Shown here: in pieces, positions 7,948-17,487 of the stretch
Layout of the letters: each line of letters begins with the position of its first letter
Position numbering within the stretch: position 1 is the stretch's first letter
NCBI RefSeq assembly: GCF_016522065.1
Contig: NZ_JAEHFV010000001.1
Coordinates: forward strand, 496,001-560,000
DNA length: 64,000 nucleotides
Direction of reading: 5' to 3'
Source: Flavobacterium agrisoli
Lineage (GTDB): Bacteria > Bacteroidota > Bacteroidia > Flavobacteriales > Flavobacteriaceae
Position numbers and translations under genes: made by a program
The notes under the pieces: generated by a model
Told to the model about the DNA's origin: nothing
The model's database searches: none
Seen by the model: the letters and a program-made list of their open reading frames with translations, nothing else

Positions 7948-8811
7948 TTAAAAAGTGTCACTGCTTAATTCTGTAATCGGAATTACCTTATCAGTCAGAT
8001 TATTATTAATATCCACTTCCAAATGTCTTCCGCCGTTTTTTTCTATCATCTGAAGTGTCAGATACTTATTCTCCGGGATGGTAAATTTCTCCAGAGCATA
8101 AACTTTTATTATTTCAGATTTATAAGGAATTACAGAAGAAGATGAAGTCGCGTACAAAGGCTGCAGTTCAATTTCCTGCGACGCGGTACGTTTTGACTTC
8201 TTCTGGTCTCTGATAAAAAAACGGAGCTGATCAATATCGTAGTTAATCTTTGATTTGTTTTCAAAAACAATACGCAGATACAAAACATCCTGCTGGATAA
8301 AGATCCCGTTCACCTCCAGTCTGATCTGATACTTTGATTTTTTTAGACCACTGATTTTTTTCTTTTTGGAATATGCAGCCAAAGCACACTGTTCAATTCT
8401 TTTCTGATTTTCGTTTTCTAAAGAAAAAAGCACGTCCCTGCTTGCAGCCACTGCATTTTCAGCCTTAAAATTTAAGTCAGGGCAGGAATCGTCATAATTC
8501 AGTACAAAAACATACAATTTCCCGTCAGAAGTTACAACTGTCAGATTGGTCTGAAAAAAATGCTGTTTAGCAGCTTTTACAAGTAGTATATTCTCAACTC
8601 CTTTTGCTTTCTGTACAAGCACTTCTGCGCTTCCTAAATCTATGCTCTTGATTGTATAAGGAAAAATAATGCTTGTGGTTTTAGAAAAACCTACTTGTAG
8701 ATTTTTATACTGGTCTTCGTAAAAGACAGTTTCCCTTGCGTTTGACTGTGGATTAACTGAAACACAAACCAGCAGCAAGCTGATTAAAAACAAATAATTC
8801 GCTCTTTTCAT
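7948..8811 (-). CDS. traN: Conjugative transposon protein TraN
   Basis: 287 aa with an N-terminal export signal ending near residue 25 (hydrophobic LFLISLLLVCVSV then Ala-rich site). TraN (DUF4138) proteins are exported, TonB-box-free beta-rich components of the Bacteroidota type IV secretion channel. They are thought to pair with TraM in the outer part of the machine, analogous to VirB9/VirB10. The middle and C-terminal parts are beta-rich, as expected. It is 13 bp downstream of traM in an uninterrupted tra order. Confidence 0.85.
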   Translation of the reverse strand: MKRANYLFLISLLLVCVSVNPQSNARETVFYEDQYKNLQVGFSKTTSIIFPYTIKSIDLGSAEVLVQKAKGVENILLVKAAKQHFFQTNLTVVTSDGKLYVFVLNYDDSCPDLNFKAENAVAASRDVLFSLENENQKRIEQCALAAYSKKKKISGLKKSKYQIRLEVNGIFIQQDVLYLRIVFENKSKINYDIDQLRFFIRDQKKSKRTASQEIELQPLYATSSSSVIPYKSEIIKVYALEKFTIPENKYLTLQMIEKNGGRHLEVDINNNLTDKVIPITELSSDTF

Positions 8812-8824
8812 ACTTTCTCTCTTT

Positions 8825-10114
8825 TTAAGGTTTTAAATTCTTTTGTTTTTCATCATACAGCAGCACCTGATACCCTGCCTTTACAACCACTTTTATGAGT
8901 TTTACCTTTTTGCTCATCAGACTTTTGGCTGCCTCGATGCCCATACCTGCGGCCTGTGCTCCCCAGGAATCCGAAATCCCGGTAAGACCGAGTGTCTGAA
9001 TGGATCTGTCAGCTGATGCCTTAGCCACATCCCTGTTAATCGCTCCGGGAATATAGATGCCGTCAATCCCGTCCATATCATAGACTGCCAGCTCGACGGG
9101 AAATATCGAATTATTGTACTGGATGTTTGTGATTTTTACCTCCAGCCTCTCCCCTTTTAAAGCCGCCGTACCATACAGAAAAGTATTTCTGGGTATCATT
9201 GTTCCTTGGAGAAAAATATCATTCGTAAGTCTTAATTTAACCATCGAGCCATTGACAATAGTCTGCGTCTGATGCACAACTGCTTCAATAGAATTTTGTA
9301 TTTCTTCAGCAGGCTGTGCTTGGTCCAGAGAATAAAATTCATTTGTTTTCAAAGAGGTCTGCAAATCGACATTCCGATGAAGTGAGCTTATGTTATTCTC
9401 TGCTTCTTTTTTCTGCACTGAATATATTTTGCCTTTTTTGCTCTCAGATGTTTGTTTAAGCCTTTCCTGCACGCGCTGCGGATGCTGTATATCCAAAATA
9501 TTTTCCAGCATACCGCCTAACTGCTGAAGTTCCGGATCAGGTTCCTGAGGCGTGCTCATTGTCGACATTAGCCCTTCAAGTTTTTTAATCTCTTCCGATT
9601 CTCCACTGGAAGTGCCGTAATTTTCAAATTCCCTCATGTCCTGACCGTAAGCAGGGACAGCGGGCTGGCTGATTATGTTTTCAAGAGCCCTGAGCTTCTC
9701 ATAAACTTTCTGTTCATTGCGGTCCTGAAAAGACTGAGAATTAAAAGCTGATTTGTTTTTTGGAAGCATGCGGGATTCAAAATCACTTGTGGAAAAAGAA
9801 TCTGCCTTATCTTCCGAGACTTTATTATCAATATAGTTAGGATCTTTTTTTATCTGCTCTCGCAGTTTTATCGAATCAACTGCCGCCTGATCGTAATAGC
9901 TCATCTTATCCAGTGCTGAATCTTCTTTAAATTTAGGCAGTGGCAGATTAAAATTGAATCCTTTCCTTTCATCGTTCCCTGCCATCTTGGATTCCATTCT
10001 TCCGCCGCCTAATGAATAAAATAAGAATGTCAAAAATGGAAATGTTATAAGAGGCAGCATTAAAAGCATCTTTCTCTTTTTAGACTCCTTTGGAGATAAT
10101 GTTTTCTCTTGCAT
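8825..10114 (-). CDS. traM: Conjugative transposon protein TraM (VirB10-like)
   Basis: 429 aa. A basic N-terminus is followed by one membrane helix (about 15-35), a long low-complexity periplasmic linker rich in Glu/Gln/Lys (about 60-270), and a conserved C-terminal domain (about 275-425). The C-terminal domain includes the IFLQGTMIPRNTFLYG stretch typical of VirB10/TrbI-like TraM proteins. The architecture fits a periplasm-spanning scaffold of the conjugative channel. It is separated by 4 bp from the small TraL-like gene. Confidence 0.9.
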   Translation of the reverse strand: MQEKTLSPKESKKRKMLLMLPLITFPFLTFLFYSLGGGRMESKMAGNDERKGFNFNLPLPKFKEDSALDKMSYYDQAAVDSIKLREQIKKDPNYIDNKVSEDKADSFSTSDFESRMLPKNKSAFNSQSFQDRNEQKVYEKLRALENIISQPAVPAYGQDMREFENYGTSSGESEEIKKLEGLMSTMSTPQEPDPELQQLGGMLENILDIQHPQRVQERLKQTSESKKGKIYSVQKKEAENNISSLHRNVDLQTSLKTNEFYSLDQAQPAEEIQNSIEAVVHQTQTIVNGSMVKLRLTNDIFLQGTMIPRNTFLYGTAALKGERLEVKITNIQYNNSIFPVELAVYDMDGIDGIYIPGAINRDVAKASADRSIQTLGLTGISDSWGAQAAGMGIEAAKSLMSKKVKLIKVVVKAGYQVLLYDEKQKNLKP

Positions 10115-10118
10115 AATT

Positions 10119-10370
10119 TTAGTTTTTTAAATTGATTGTCTTAATTTTTGAAGCTGTTGAAACCTCAGCTTGTTTATAGAATGTCCTATACAGGTTATAA
10201 ATTAAGTAACCCGATGTCAAAACCGTAAAGAACAGAAGTCCCCAGATCAGTTTTGTTTTAGAGAGACCATCTGTAACTCTCTTCATTTTTTCTGCCCATC
10301 TTTTCTGCAATAGCAGATAATACTTGTGATACACAAAAGGCTCAGTCTGCCTTGTAAAAAAGGATTTCAT
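10119..10370 (-). CDS. traL: Small single-helix membrane protein of the tra operon (TraL-like)
   Basis: 83 aa with a cytoplasmic basic N-terminus, one membrane helix (about 41-62, LIWGLLFFTVLTSGYLIYNLY) and a short tail. Size, topology and position between traK and traM match the TraL/DUF3989 proteins of CTnDOT-type elements, which are needed for channel assembly. Spacing to both neighbours is below 10 bp. Confidence 0.7.
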   Translation of the reverse strand: MKSFFTRQTEPFVYHKYYLLLQKRWAEKMKRVTDGLSKTKLIWGLLFFTVLTSGYLIYNLYRTFYKQAEVSTASKIKTINLKN

Positions 10371-10376
10371 AAATCT

Positions 10377-10997
10377 CTATTTTCTGGTTTCTGCGGAAAT
10401 ATCTTTGTTTTCAATCGTATTAAACCGCTCGATAAGAAAACCATGCGGATTATTATCGCTTCTTGATACATTGCGAAGCGCACCTTCTGTAAGCAGGCTT
10501 CTTTTCAAAATACTGGTAGTACGGATAATGTTCTGTCTGGCATAACATCTAAAATGGTAGGGATATTCACGGATATCAATACTCACACTGTCAATCTGGA
10601 TGGTCTGACTGATATTTCCTGATATAATACCCGAATAAAAATTGTTTTCCTTCAGGTCATCATAAATCCGTTTTGCACTGTCGTCTGCCAGATATAGGGC
10701 TTTTGTGATATTGGTTTTAATGACCTTATCATCAGGATCAAGGGTAAAGAAAAACTTATGAAAGGTTTTCACATGGTCCCTTGCTTCAACAGTGATATTA
10801 TCTTTTCTTTCCGAAGCGTAAGCTTCCAGCGCTTTACCGTTTGCCAGAATATATACTTTATCCTGCATAAGGCTCACTGTCTGGAAACTTTTATAGACAG
10901 CATAACAGCTTATTATGATGCATCCTGCAATTACAAGCATCGTGAAACCTCTCACATATCTAAATGCCGTATCAATGTTTTTCATTTTGGTAAACAT
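10377..10997 (-). CDS. traK: Conjugative transposon protein TraK (VirB8-like)
   Basis: 206 aa: a short cytoplasmic N-terminus (MKNIDTAFRYVRGFTMLV), one membrane helix (about 14-34) and a periplasmic alpha/beta domain containing HVKTFHKFFFTLDPDD near residue 75, a TraK hallmark. TraK is the VirB8-type assembly factor of Bacteroidota conjugation systems. Start at 10997; a slightly later Met (MKNID) would remove four residues. It sits between traJ and the TraL-like gene. Confidence 0.88.
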   Translation of the reverse strand: MFTKMKNIDTAFRYVRGFTMLVIAGCIIISCYAVYKSFQTVSLMQDKVYILANGKALEAYASERKDNITVEARDHVKTFHKFFFTLDPDDKVIKTNITKALYLADDSAKRIYDDLKENNFYSGIISGNISQTIQIDSVSIDIREYPYHFRCYARQNIIRTTSILKRSLLTEGALRNVSRSDNNPHGFLIERFNTIENKDISAETRK

Positions 10998-11009
10998 ATG
11001 CTCCTTTTA

Positions 11010-12221
11010 TTAAGTCTGTTTAGAATTTCCTTTAAGCCTGTCATTCATATAGTTTCCTTTATCAGTAAAATAAGGACTGCTTCCTGCTGTCGCAGCCATG
11101 CTGCTGGTCATTCTCCGATCCGCATCTCCCATCGCATCAGCAGCCATTCCAACCGCATTTGAAGAGGTTCTCACAACAGAACTAGCTGAATTGCTAAACA
11201 TGCTTGTCACTTTATGACCCAAGGCTCCTCCTCCGCCTGCATGAACTATATAATTGGCAACAGAAGGCACGGTAAAATATCCTATGATACCTATTATCAT
11301 GAAAATTAAATATGACATATCGGTCCTGCTGAAAAAAGTGTCACCTGTTGCCTGCACCTGCGAGAGGTCCAGCTTGAGCATGAGTTCCTGAATCTTTCCT
11401 ATAATACTTCCGAATATATTGGCAACAGGAAGCCAGAGGTAAATATTGATATATCGGGCAAGCCAGACAGTGAGCGTGTGCTGGAAACCTTCAAATACTG
11501 CGATTCCAAATACCAGCGGACCTAAAATGGAAAGCACCACCAGCTGAAATGTCCGAAGGGTGTCAATGCATAAGGTGGCAGCTTCAAACAAAACCCTCAG
11601 CACCTCGCTCAGCCATTCCTTGACCGAATTTCGAAAACTGTAAGAAGCTTTTTCCATTGCAAATTTTACATCATTGCCTATGCCTGCGAGCATGCTCTCA
11701 TCCGATGGATCAGCACCGTCATGCGTATACTTATACCATCTGTCGCGATCACCCGTACCAGCGGCCCCTACATACATCTTCCATGGATCGGTTTCTTTAA
11801 TTGCTTTTTCTTTCTCTTTAAGAAGAACAGCAACTGCATTGTTAGAGCCTGTTACCATAGCTGCAGTAGCTGTAACAGTTGGTTTCATAACTCCGTTAAT
11901 AAGTGCCAGAACCGACGGAAAAATCATAATGCAGAATCCTATTACAAAGGGACGGAAGAGCGGGTAAAAATCGATAGGTTCCGCACTTGCAATATGCCTC
12001 CAAACTCTTGAAGCTATATACCATATAGTTCCAAAGCCTGCTATTCCCTGCCCTACTGCTATTAGATTAGAACACAAAGGCATCATTTGATCATAAAGCT
12101 GGTCTAAAACCCCATGAAGACTACTCATGTCTTCACCAAGTCCCTGTGCTATTATTCTGCAAGGAAGCAGTAACATGATAAGCATCACACAAACTGCTTT
12201 TTTGTTTAATAGGCATTTCAT
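11010..12221 (-). CDS. traJ: Conjugative transposon protein TraJ (VirB6/TrbL-like)
   Basis: 403 aa polytopic inner-membrane protein. It has an N-terminal signal-like helix (about 8-25), helices near 50-70, 85-115 and 220-250, and a further one around 300-325. The long soluble tail is rich in Ser/Ala/Gly (about 330-403). The stretch FWRHI-like (ASRVWRHIASAEPIDFYPLFRPF) is typical of TraJ. It acts like VirB6 in the inner-membrane part of the channel. The gap to the third TraI paralogue is 3 bp. Confidence 0.9.
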   Translation of the reverse strand: MKCLLNKKAVCVMLIMLLLPCRIIAQGLGEDMSSLHGVLDQLYDQMMPLCSNLIAVGQGIAGFGTIWYIASRVWRHIASAEPIDFYPLFRPFVIGFCIMIFPSVLALINGVMKPTVTATAAMVTGSNNAVAVLLKEKEKAIKETDPWKMYVGAAGTGDRDRWYKYTHDGADPSDESMLAGIGNDVKFAMEKASYSFRNSVKEWLSEVLRVLFEAATLCIDTLRTFQLVVLSILGPLVFGIAVFEGFQHTLTVWLARYINIYLWLPVANIFGSIIGKIQELMLKLDLSQVQATGDTFFSRTDMSYLIFMIIGIIGYFTVPSVANYIVHAGGGGALGHKVTSMFSNSASSVVRTSSNAVGMAADAMGDADRRMTSSMAATAGSSPYFTDKGNYMNDRLKGNSKQT

Positions 12222-12224
12222 ACT

Positions 12225-12860
12225 CTACTCTTTAAATTCTTGAAAACTCTTTGAGACATAAACATCTTTTTTCTCTTTTGATCTCTGAAGAGCCAGCACG
12301 TTCGACGTGGTATTAAAGTTTCTGAGAAAAAGCAGTTTATCCTGCATCTGCTCATAGATATCGTCAACTGCCTTTAGTCTTTCGTCGTCCGACATCCTGA
12401 GCTTATCAGCTGTTATGACCATCGTAAGTTCATCGAGATTTCGCACGCTCTGATTAAGCAGGTTTCCGTAAACTTTCTCAAAGTAATTTATTTCCTGTCC
12501 GCTGAAATTTCCGCTTTTTATAAATCGGTTCATACCGTTGCGGCTTTCCTTGACTATTGAAATCTGATATTCCACTATCTCTCCTACCTTTTTATAATTC
12601 CTCACCGCTGGACTTACCTGCATAAGTGCATCTAGAAAAGTTTTATGCAGGCTGAAGTTTCCTTCAGTCATATCTTTCACCGTTTTGTATCCACCTGAAA
12701 GCAGCTCATATCCCTTTTTCATATCACTGAGAATTTTCTTGAACTGGGATAGCTTTTCGATATTCAAAATCAACTGCTGAATTTCTGCTGACTGCCCCAT
12801 TGATTTAACTGGAATCATTAACAAAGTGATCAATATTGTCAAAATCAAAATCTTTTTCAT
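12225..12860 (-). CDS. TraI-family conjugation protein (paralogue 3)
   Basis: 211 aa with an N-terminal signal peptide (about 1-22) and an all-helical mature domain. Family motifs include NFSLHKTFLDALMQVSPAVRNYKK at about 75-98 (partly shared with paralogue 2) and MSDDERLKAVDDIY near 165. It is homologous to the two genes immediately upstream on the transcript, giving a tandem triplet. Probably a periplasmic VirB5-like component; exact role unknown. It follows paralogue 2 after 11 bp. Confidence 0.7.
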   Translation of the reverse strand: MKKILILTILITLLMIPVKSMGQSAEIQQLILNIEKLSQFKKILSDMKKGYELLSGGYKTVKDMTEGNFSLHKTFLDALMQVSPAVRNYKKVGEIVEYQISIVKESRNGMNRFIKSGNFSGQEINYFEKVYGNLLNQSVRNLDELTMVITADKLRMSDDERLKAVDDIYEQMQDKLLFLRNFNTTSNVLALQRSKEKKDVYVSKSFQEFKE

Positions 12861-12871
12861 AGTAGCTTAAT

Positions 12872-13486
12872 TTATAATCCATATAATTCATCAACATTCT
12901 TAGAATCCTTTTTATCTGCAGATTTTGAAATCGACAGCAGTCTGGCATCGCTGCAGAAAGAAAGACAGAAATTATAATCCTCCAGCATAGTTTTGTGCAG
13001 GAGATCAATGCGCTCAAGCCTCTGGTCATCTTTTAGTTCCAGTTCTGCATCGGTGGTAATAACAAGCAGCTGGTCGAGAGTCTGGCTGCAGTTCTGAAGA
13101 AGTTTCTCAAAAGACCTCTCTATATAGTCCAGTTCATTACCGTGAAACAAATCAACAGTCTTAAGATCTGCCAAAGTCTTGCTGCAGAGTTTCATTATTT
13201 TAAACTGCATGGAAATAATCTCAACAGTTTTATAATAATTCCTAACCTTTGGATTGATTTTTAAAAGTGAGGTAAAATAATCACCATGCAGGTTTAGCTC
13301 TCCTCTTCTGGCATCACCTATGAAATTAAGCCCCTTTGATACTGCCGAATATCCTTTCTTTGCGTAGTCGATATAAACCTGAAGCGCGGCTATCTGCAGT
13401 AAAAGTTCCTTTCTCTGCTTTGCCTGCCCGCTCATGCCTTGATTAAAAACACAGAGCGTTATTAGTATTACACCTATCTTTTTCAT
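12872..13486 (-). CDS. TraI-family conjugation protein (paralogue 2)
   Basis: 204 aa with a signal peptide (about 1-20) and a helical mature domain. It shares with paralogue 3 the pattern GYSAVSKGLNF, ELNLHGDYFTSLLKINPKVRNY and a C-terminal KDDQRLERIDLLH segment. Like its neighbours it is predicted to be periplasmic. It contains five or more cysteines in the C-terminal half, more than its paralogues. Spacing is 14 bp from traI and 11 bp to paralogue 3. Confidence 0.7.
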   Translation of the reverse strand: MKKIGVILITLCVFNQGMSGQAKQRKELLLQIAALQVYIDYAKKGYSAVSKGLNFIGDARRGELNLHGDYFTSLLKINPKVRNYYKTVEIISMQFKIMKLCSKTLADLKTVDLFHGNELDYIERSFEKLLQNCSQTLDQLLVITTDAELELKDDQRLERIDLLHKTMLEDYNFCLSFCSDARLLSISKSADKKDSKNVDELYGL

Positions 13487-13500
13487 GTTTTTTTATTGAA

Positions 13501-14184
13501 TTATGGAATTCCGTAAAATTGTTTCACTTGGTTTACATCTGCTTCTGTTTTGGCCCTCTGAAGACTCAGCAGTATGTTCTGCTGGTTAAACATTGTAAGG
13601 TCGTCGTAGTTCCCATCAATCTGATCAGCAGCCTTGTTGATGATTTCCAGACGTTTGAGATCGCTCATTTGGGTGGCAAAAGAATCCAGAATCAAAAAAA
13701 TCTGGTCGATATTCTTCACACTTTCCTCTAGTATTCCTTTATAAACGCGCTCCATATACTGGATTTCGCTGTCTTTAAAATGAGTATCTTGCCTGAAAAG
13801 ATTCCAGGCTCTTTCATATTCCTGAACAAGCTGTGTCTGCTTTTTGGTAATCTCTTTTATCCTCTGGTAGTAGGTGATAATTGACTTTACTTTTGCCAGC
13901 TCTTCATAGTAGCCTTTGTAAAGATCTTTTTGTTTCTGAGTCCAGTCCGAGATCTCATCGAGCTTCAATTTGGAAAGTACATTTTCCACCTGCTTCTGTG
14001 CATTCTGAAGCCAGATCGTTTTATTCTGCAGTTTCTGGATTCTAAGATCGATTGCTTTGATTACCTTCTTAGTTACTGCTTTTACAATTTCCAATATCGG
14101 GAGTGCCGCAACTTTTTCCGCAGGTCTTGCCGAGGTGCCCAGTAGCAACAGGCAGACCATCAAGAGTATTAATTTCTTTTTCAT
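13501..14184 (-). CDS. traI: Conjugative transposon protein TraI
   Basis: 227 aa with a signal peptide (about 1-22) and a long helical mature region. The sequence AIDLRIQKLQNKTIWLQNAQ (about 45-64) and the C-terminal VNQVKQFYG segment are typical of the TraI (DUF4141) proteins of Bacteroidota conjugation systems. It is the most canonical of the three homologous genes in this block and follows traG by 9 bp. Confidence 0.85.
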   Translation of the reverse strand: MKKKLILLMVCLLLLGTSARPAEKVAALPILEIVKAVTKKVIKAIDLRIQKLQNKTIWLQNAQKQVENVLSKLKLDEISDWTQKQKDLYKGYYEELAKVKSIITYYQRIKEITKKQTQLVQEYERAWNLFRQDTHFKDSEIQYMERVYKGILEESVKNIDQIFLILDSFATQMSDLKRLEIINKAADQIDGNYDDLTMFNQQNILLSLQRAKTEADVNQVKQFYGIP

Positions 14185-14193
14185 TATTCCTTT

Positions 14194-16665
14194 TCATTTA
14201 ATTCCATTTCTCATATCCTGAGCCATTGCGGCTATTCCTTTCTTTATGTCCCCGCCAAACTTCTTCGCATAGGCATTCATTTTCACTTTCTCGCTTTCCT
14301 CTGTTGTATAAGCTAAGTATTCCTCCAGCGAAACTTCGGTTCTGTAGACCTTTGAAAGCATCCCTCCCAGGGAGATAAACACTTCTTTGTATTTCCTAGC
14401 TGGATCATTGGCTTTATTTACAGAAAGTACAAGTGCCTTTTCTTTGTCTGTAAGTCCCAGCAGCTCCTGAATCTGGTTAAACTTATTTTGATATTTGCTC
14501 TGGTCCAGAAGGATCTTGCAGTCGCTGTTGTTGATAATGGCCTGCTTGACCACTGGTGAAGAAATAATATCCTCCACCTCCTGAGTTACCACTATCGCTT
14601 CCCCGAAGAATTTACGCACGGTCTTAAAAAGATACTTAATGTAATCTGCAAAACCCTCCTTCATCAGTGCTTTCCATGCTTCCTCAATAAGTATCATTTT
14701 TCGGATACCCTTAAGTTTTCTCATCTTGTTTATAAAAACTTCCATTATTATGATGGTCACTACTGGAAAAAGAATCGGATGGTCTTTGATATTATCCAGC
14801 TCGAAGACAATAAACCTTTCTTTTAGAAGGTCCAGATTTTCTGTCGCGTTCAGTAGATAATCAAACTCGCCTCCCTTGTAATAAGGCCTGAGTACATAAA
14901 GAAAATTATTCACATCAAAGTCCTTCTCCTTTACTTTATCTCCTTCCAAAATTGAGATAAAATCCACCTTCAGGAAATCATAGAAGCTATTGAAACAGGG
15001 AAATATCTCTGCATTATTATCCAATTTCTCGTAATACAACTGCAGGGCATTTGAGAGCGCTACATACTCGCTCCGGTTAAAGGTTTCGTCGTCTTTTTTC
15101 CAGAGTGCGAGCAGAAGCGTTTTAATGCTCTCTTTTTTCTCCGTATCCAGACTGTCTCCTTCTGAAATATAAAATGGGTTAAAACGGATAGGATTCTTTT
15201 CATCGTAAGTAAAATAATAACCGTTTACCATATCGCAGAGCCCTTTATAGCTGTGCCCAACATCCACCAGCACAATATGCGTTCCCTGTTCGTAATAGCT
15301 TCTTACCATATGATTGGTAAAAAAGGACTTGCCGCTGCCCGAAGGTCCCAATATAAACTTATTGCGATTGGTGCAGATTCCCATCTTAACAGGCTCATCG
15401 CTGATATCAACATGAACTGGTTTTCCTGTCAGCCTGTCTCCCAGCCTGATACCGCAGGGACTCAGTGAAGATTTATATCCCGTTTCCATATTCAGAAAGC
15501 ATACCGCCTGTTCGGTAAAGGTATCGAAGGTGTCATTCATGGGAAAGTCCGCTGCATTTCCCGCCATTCCAGCCCAATAGATCTGAGAAGCTCCGACTGT
15601 TTCATGCTTCGCTGCCGCATCCATCTGGGCAAGAGCTGATGACACTTTGTTTTTAATCTCTTTCAGGTCTTCCTTATCCGTGCTCCAGGCCAGTACATTA
15701 AAATGGGCTTTAACCGGAAGCCTCTGCTGTGATACTGCCTCGTTCAGGAAATCATTCGTCGCATCCCTGGCAATCATATTCTCCCGGCTATAGGCAGAGA
15801 GTGACTGCAGTCTGAGTCGCTTGCTTTCCAGCTTTTGGATGGTTTTCTGTGAATCCTCAATGAAGATATACTGATTGTAAATATGATTACAGGATAAGAG
15901 CTGGCCGAGAGTTGACGCAAAACCAACGCTGAATTTGGTCTTATCGGTCGAATAGCGGTCAAAATTAATTCTTGATCCGCATAATCCGGGCAGATCAGCT
16001 GCATCACCAAGTGTAAACAATTGGCAGTGTTTATCCCCTACTGCTAATCCTTCGTCAAACCTGATATCCTTAAATACGAATGAATTTTCCTGCTCTGATA
16101 AAAAACAATACTTTTCCACCAGCCCTATTCTTCTGCTCTCGCTTCTAAGCGATTCATTTTGCAGACGCTCCAGCTTTATAAATCCGCTGTCTTCCACAAT
16201 CCTTTTAAACTGCCCGCAGGTATCTGCAAAATCCTGCAAAAGCTGCGGTTTTAAGGTTTCCTCTGGAACTATGGAACTTCTAAGCAGATTAGAAAACAAT
16301 GAGGTTGCATTTCTTCTTCCCGCTGGTTTCTTGGTCAGCATGATATAGCAGGAATGATCCAAAAAAGGTCTTTCATTAAAGAAACGCTCACTGCTTCTGG
16401 TCAGAAAACTGCTGTCTTCACTTAAAAAATCAGCTTTATAAGCACTTTCTAAGAACCAGTCCTGTTTATGAAAAACACAAAACTTCGGCAGCACCTTTAA
16501 CGCCTTTATCCACGATTGGTGGAAAGCTTCATACTCCTGGTCTGACAGCGTGAAAATTTCAGGCAGTTCTGCCTTAAAAACTATAGTTACATCGCCCTGT
16601 TTTGATAAAATGCAGTCATGCTCCACTGCCATAACCGGCAGCTGCTCTTCCATCCTCTTCTCCAT
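14194..16665 (-). CDS. traG: Conjugation ATPase TraG (VirB4-like)
   Basis: 823 aa cytoplasmic ATPase powering assembly of the conjugative channel. Walker A GPSGSGKS lies at residues 440-447. Walker B lies in the MILIEEAWKAL stretch around 655-665, with a downstream VVTQEVEDI motif typical of TraG/VirB4 proteins. The N-terminal 400 residues form the usual TraG-specific region. Length is as expected (about 800-840). Gene order traE-traF-traG is intact. Confidence 0.95.
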   Translation of the reverse strand: MEKRMEEQLPVMAVEHDCILSKQGDVTIVFKAELPEIFTLSDQEYEAFHQSWIKALKVLPKFCVFHKQDWFLESAYKADFLSEDSSFLTRSSERFFNERPFLDHSCYIMLTKKPAGRRNATSLFSNLLRSSIVPEETLKPQLLQDFADTCGQFKRIVEDSGFIKLERLQNESLRSESRRIGLVEKYCFLSEQENSFVFKDIRFDEGLAVGDKHCQLFTLGDAADLPGLCGSRINFDRYSTDKTKFSVGFASTLGQLLSCNHIYNQYIFIEDSQKTIQKLESKRLRLQSLSAYSRENMIARDATNDFLNEAVSQQRLPVKAHFNVLAWSTDKEDLKEIKNKVSSALAQMDAAAKHETVGASQIYWAGMAGNAADFPMNDTFDTFTEQAVCFLNMETGYKSSLSPCGIRLGDRLTGKPVHVDISDEPVKMGICTNRNKFILGPSGSGKSFFTNHMVRSYYEQGTHIVLVDVGHSYKGLCDMVNGYYFTYDEKNPIRFNPFYISEGDSLDTEKKESIKTLLLALWKKDDETFNRSEYVALSNALQLYYEKLDNNAEIFPCFNSFYDFLKVDFISILEGDKVKEKDFDVNNFLYVLRPYYKGGEFDYLLNATENLDLLKERFIVFELDNIKDHPILFPVVTIIIMEVFINKMRKLKGIRKMILIEEAWKALMKEGFADYIKYLFKTVRKFFGEAIVVTQEVEDIISSPVVKQAIINNSDCKILLDQSKYQNKFNQIQELLGLTDKEKALVLSVNKANDPARKYKEVFISLGGMLSKVYRTEVSLEEYLAYTTEESEKVKMNAYAKKFGGDIKKGIAAMAQDMRNGIK

Positions 16666-16697
16666 CCTTTCTCTATTATATAATTAACTCTCTACAG

Positions 16698-17012
16698 CTA
16701 TAACTTCATAAAAACTGCTCTGCTGTAAACTTTAATCCACTTAGGAATCTGTTTTTTAGCCAGAGCCTTCATCATGCCGTATTCTCCGTAGGTATTACTC
16801 ATTCTGTATATTTTAAAAACAAGAAAACCTCCCGCCGTTCCAACAAAACCAATGCATATCAAGGAAGGAATTCCAATTATATACAGGACAGCAAACAGAA
16901 TCATAAGACCTACAACACCTCCGCCCAAATACCAGATGTACTGCGCTTTAAGTCCCTTAAATTCTATACTCTGATTGATTCCTTTATTGATCGAATAAAC
17001 GCTGTTACTCAT
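16698..17012 (-). CDS. traF: Conjugative transposon protein TraF (VirB3-like)
   Basis: 104 aa with a short N-terminal segment (SVYSINKGINQSIEFKGLKAQ region) and two close membrane helices (about 28-48 and 52-70). This is the DUF4133/TraF layout of Bacteroidota conjugation systems. It is a small inner-membrane partner of TraG. It lies 12 bp after traE and 32 bp before traG. Confidence 0.88.
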   Translation of the reverse strand: MSNSVYSINKGINQSIEFKGLKAQYIWYLGGGVVGLMILFAVLYIIGIPSLICIGFVGTAGGFLVFKIYRMSNTYGEYGMMKALAKKQIPKWIKVYSRAVFMKL

Positions 17013-17024
17013 CTTCTCTATCGT

Positions 17025-17363
17025 TTAAACCCCGAAAAAGGATTTAATTACAGTAGCGACTACCACCAGAAACACACAGCTTCCAAACCAGGCTGCTGCC
17101 ACTTTTCCGGTATCAGGATCTCCGGCATTCCATTTCTGGTATACTTTTACTGCCCCTATCAGCCCGAGGATCGCTCCTACCGCATACATTAATTCAGTGC
17201 CGGCATCAAAGTAACTTCTCACTTTCTGGTTGGCTTCATTAATGCCCGCCACACCATCCTGGCTATAAATAACATTACTAACCAGAATCATCAGTAGCGA
17301 AGATCCCATAGCTCTAAATCTTCTAATAAGACTTTTTAATTTCCATCTGCATTTTTTCATCAC
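17025..17363 (-). CDS. traE: Conjugative transposon protein TraE (VirB2-like)
   Basis: 112 aa with a basic N-terminal helix/leader, then a pair of membrane helices (about 60-78 and 88-108) separated by KVYQKWNAGDPDTGK. This segment is a signature of DUF4134/TraE proteins. Small hydrophobic TraE is the pilin-like component of the channel. It is the first recognisable tra gene of the transcript, 124 bp after the upstream 153-aa gene. Confidence 0.88.
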   Translation of the reverse strand: MMKKCRWKLKSLIRRFRAMGSSLLMILVSNVIYSQDGVAGINEANQKVRSYFDAGTELMYAVGAILGLIGAVKVYQKWNAGDPDTGKVAAAWFGSCVFLVVVATVIKSFFGV

Positions 17364-17397
17364 AAATCATTTTTAAAGTTATTCTTTATAAAAAGAA

Positions 17398-17476
17398 GAG
17401 GAATACCACCGTTGCAGCTCTATTTTTCCTGTCACATAAAGCCATACCGCACCAGAGAGAACGGGGAATATTCCTC
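17398..17476 (-). promoter_or_regulatory. Long-range stem (possible attenuator) upstream of traE
   Basis: On the minus strand, tattcctc/gaggaata arms (17469-17476 and 17398-17405) enclose about 63 nt. The second arm is followed by a T-rich TTCTTTTTAT stretch. It could act as a partial terminator between the 153-aa gene and traE. The wide loop makes this uncertain. Confidence 0.25.
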
Positions 17477-17487
17477 CTCTGAATTTT

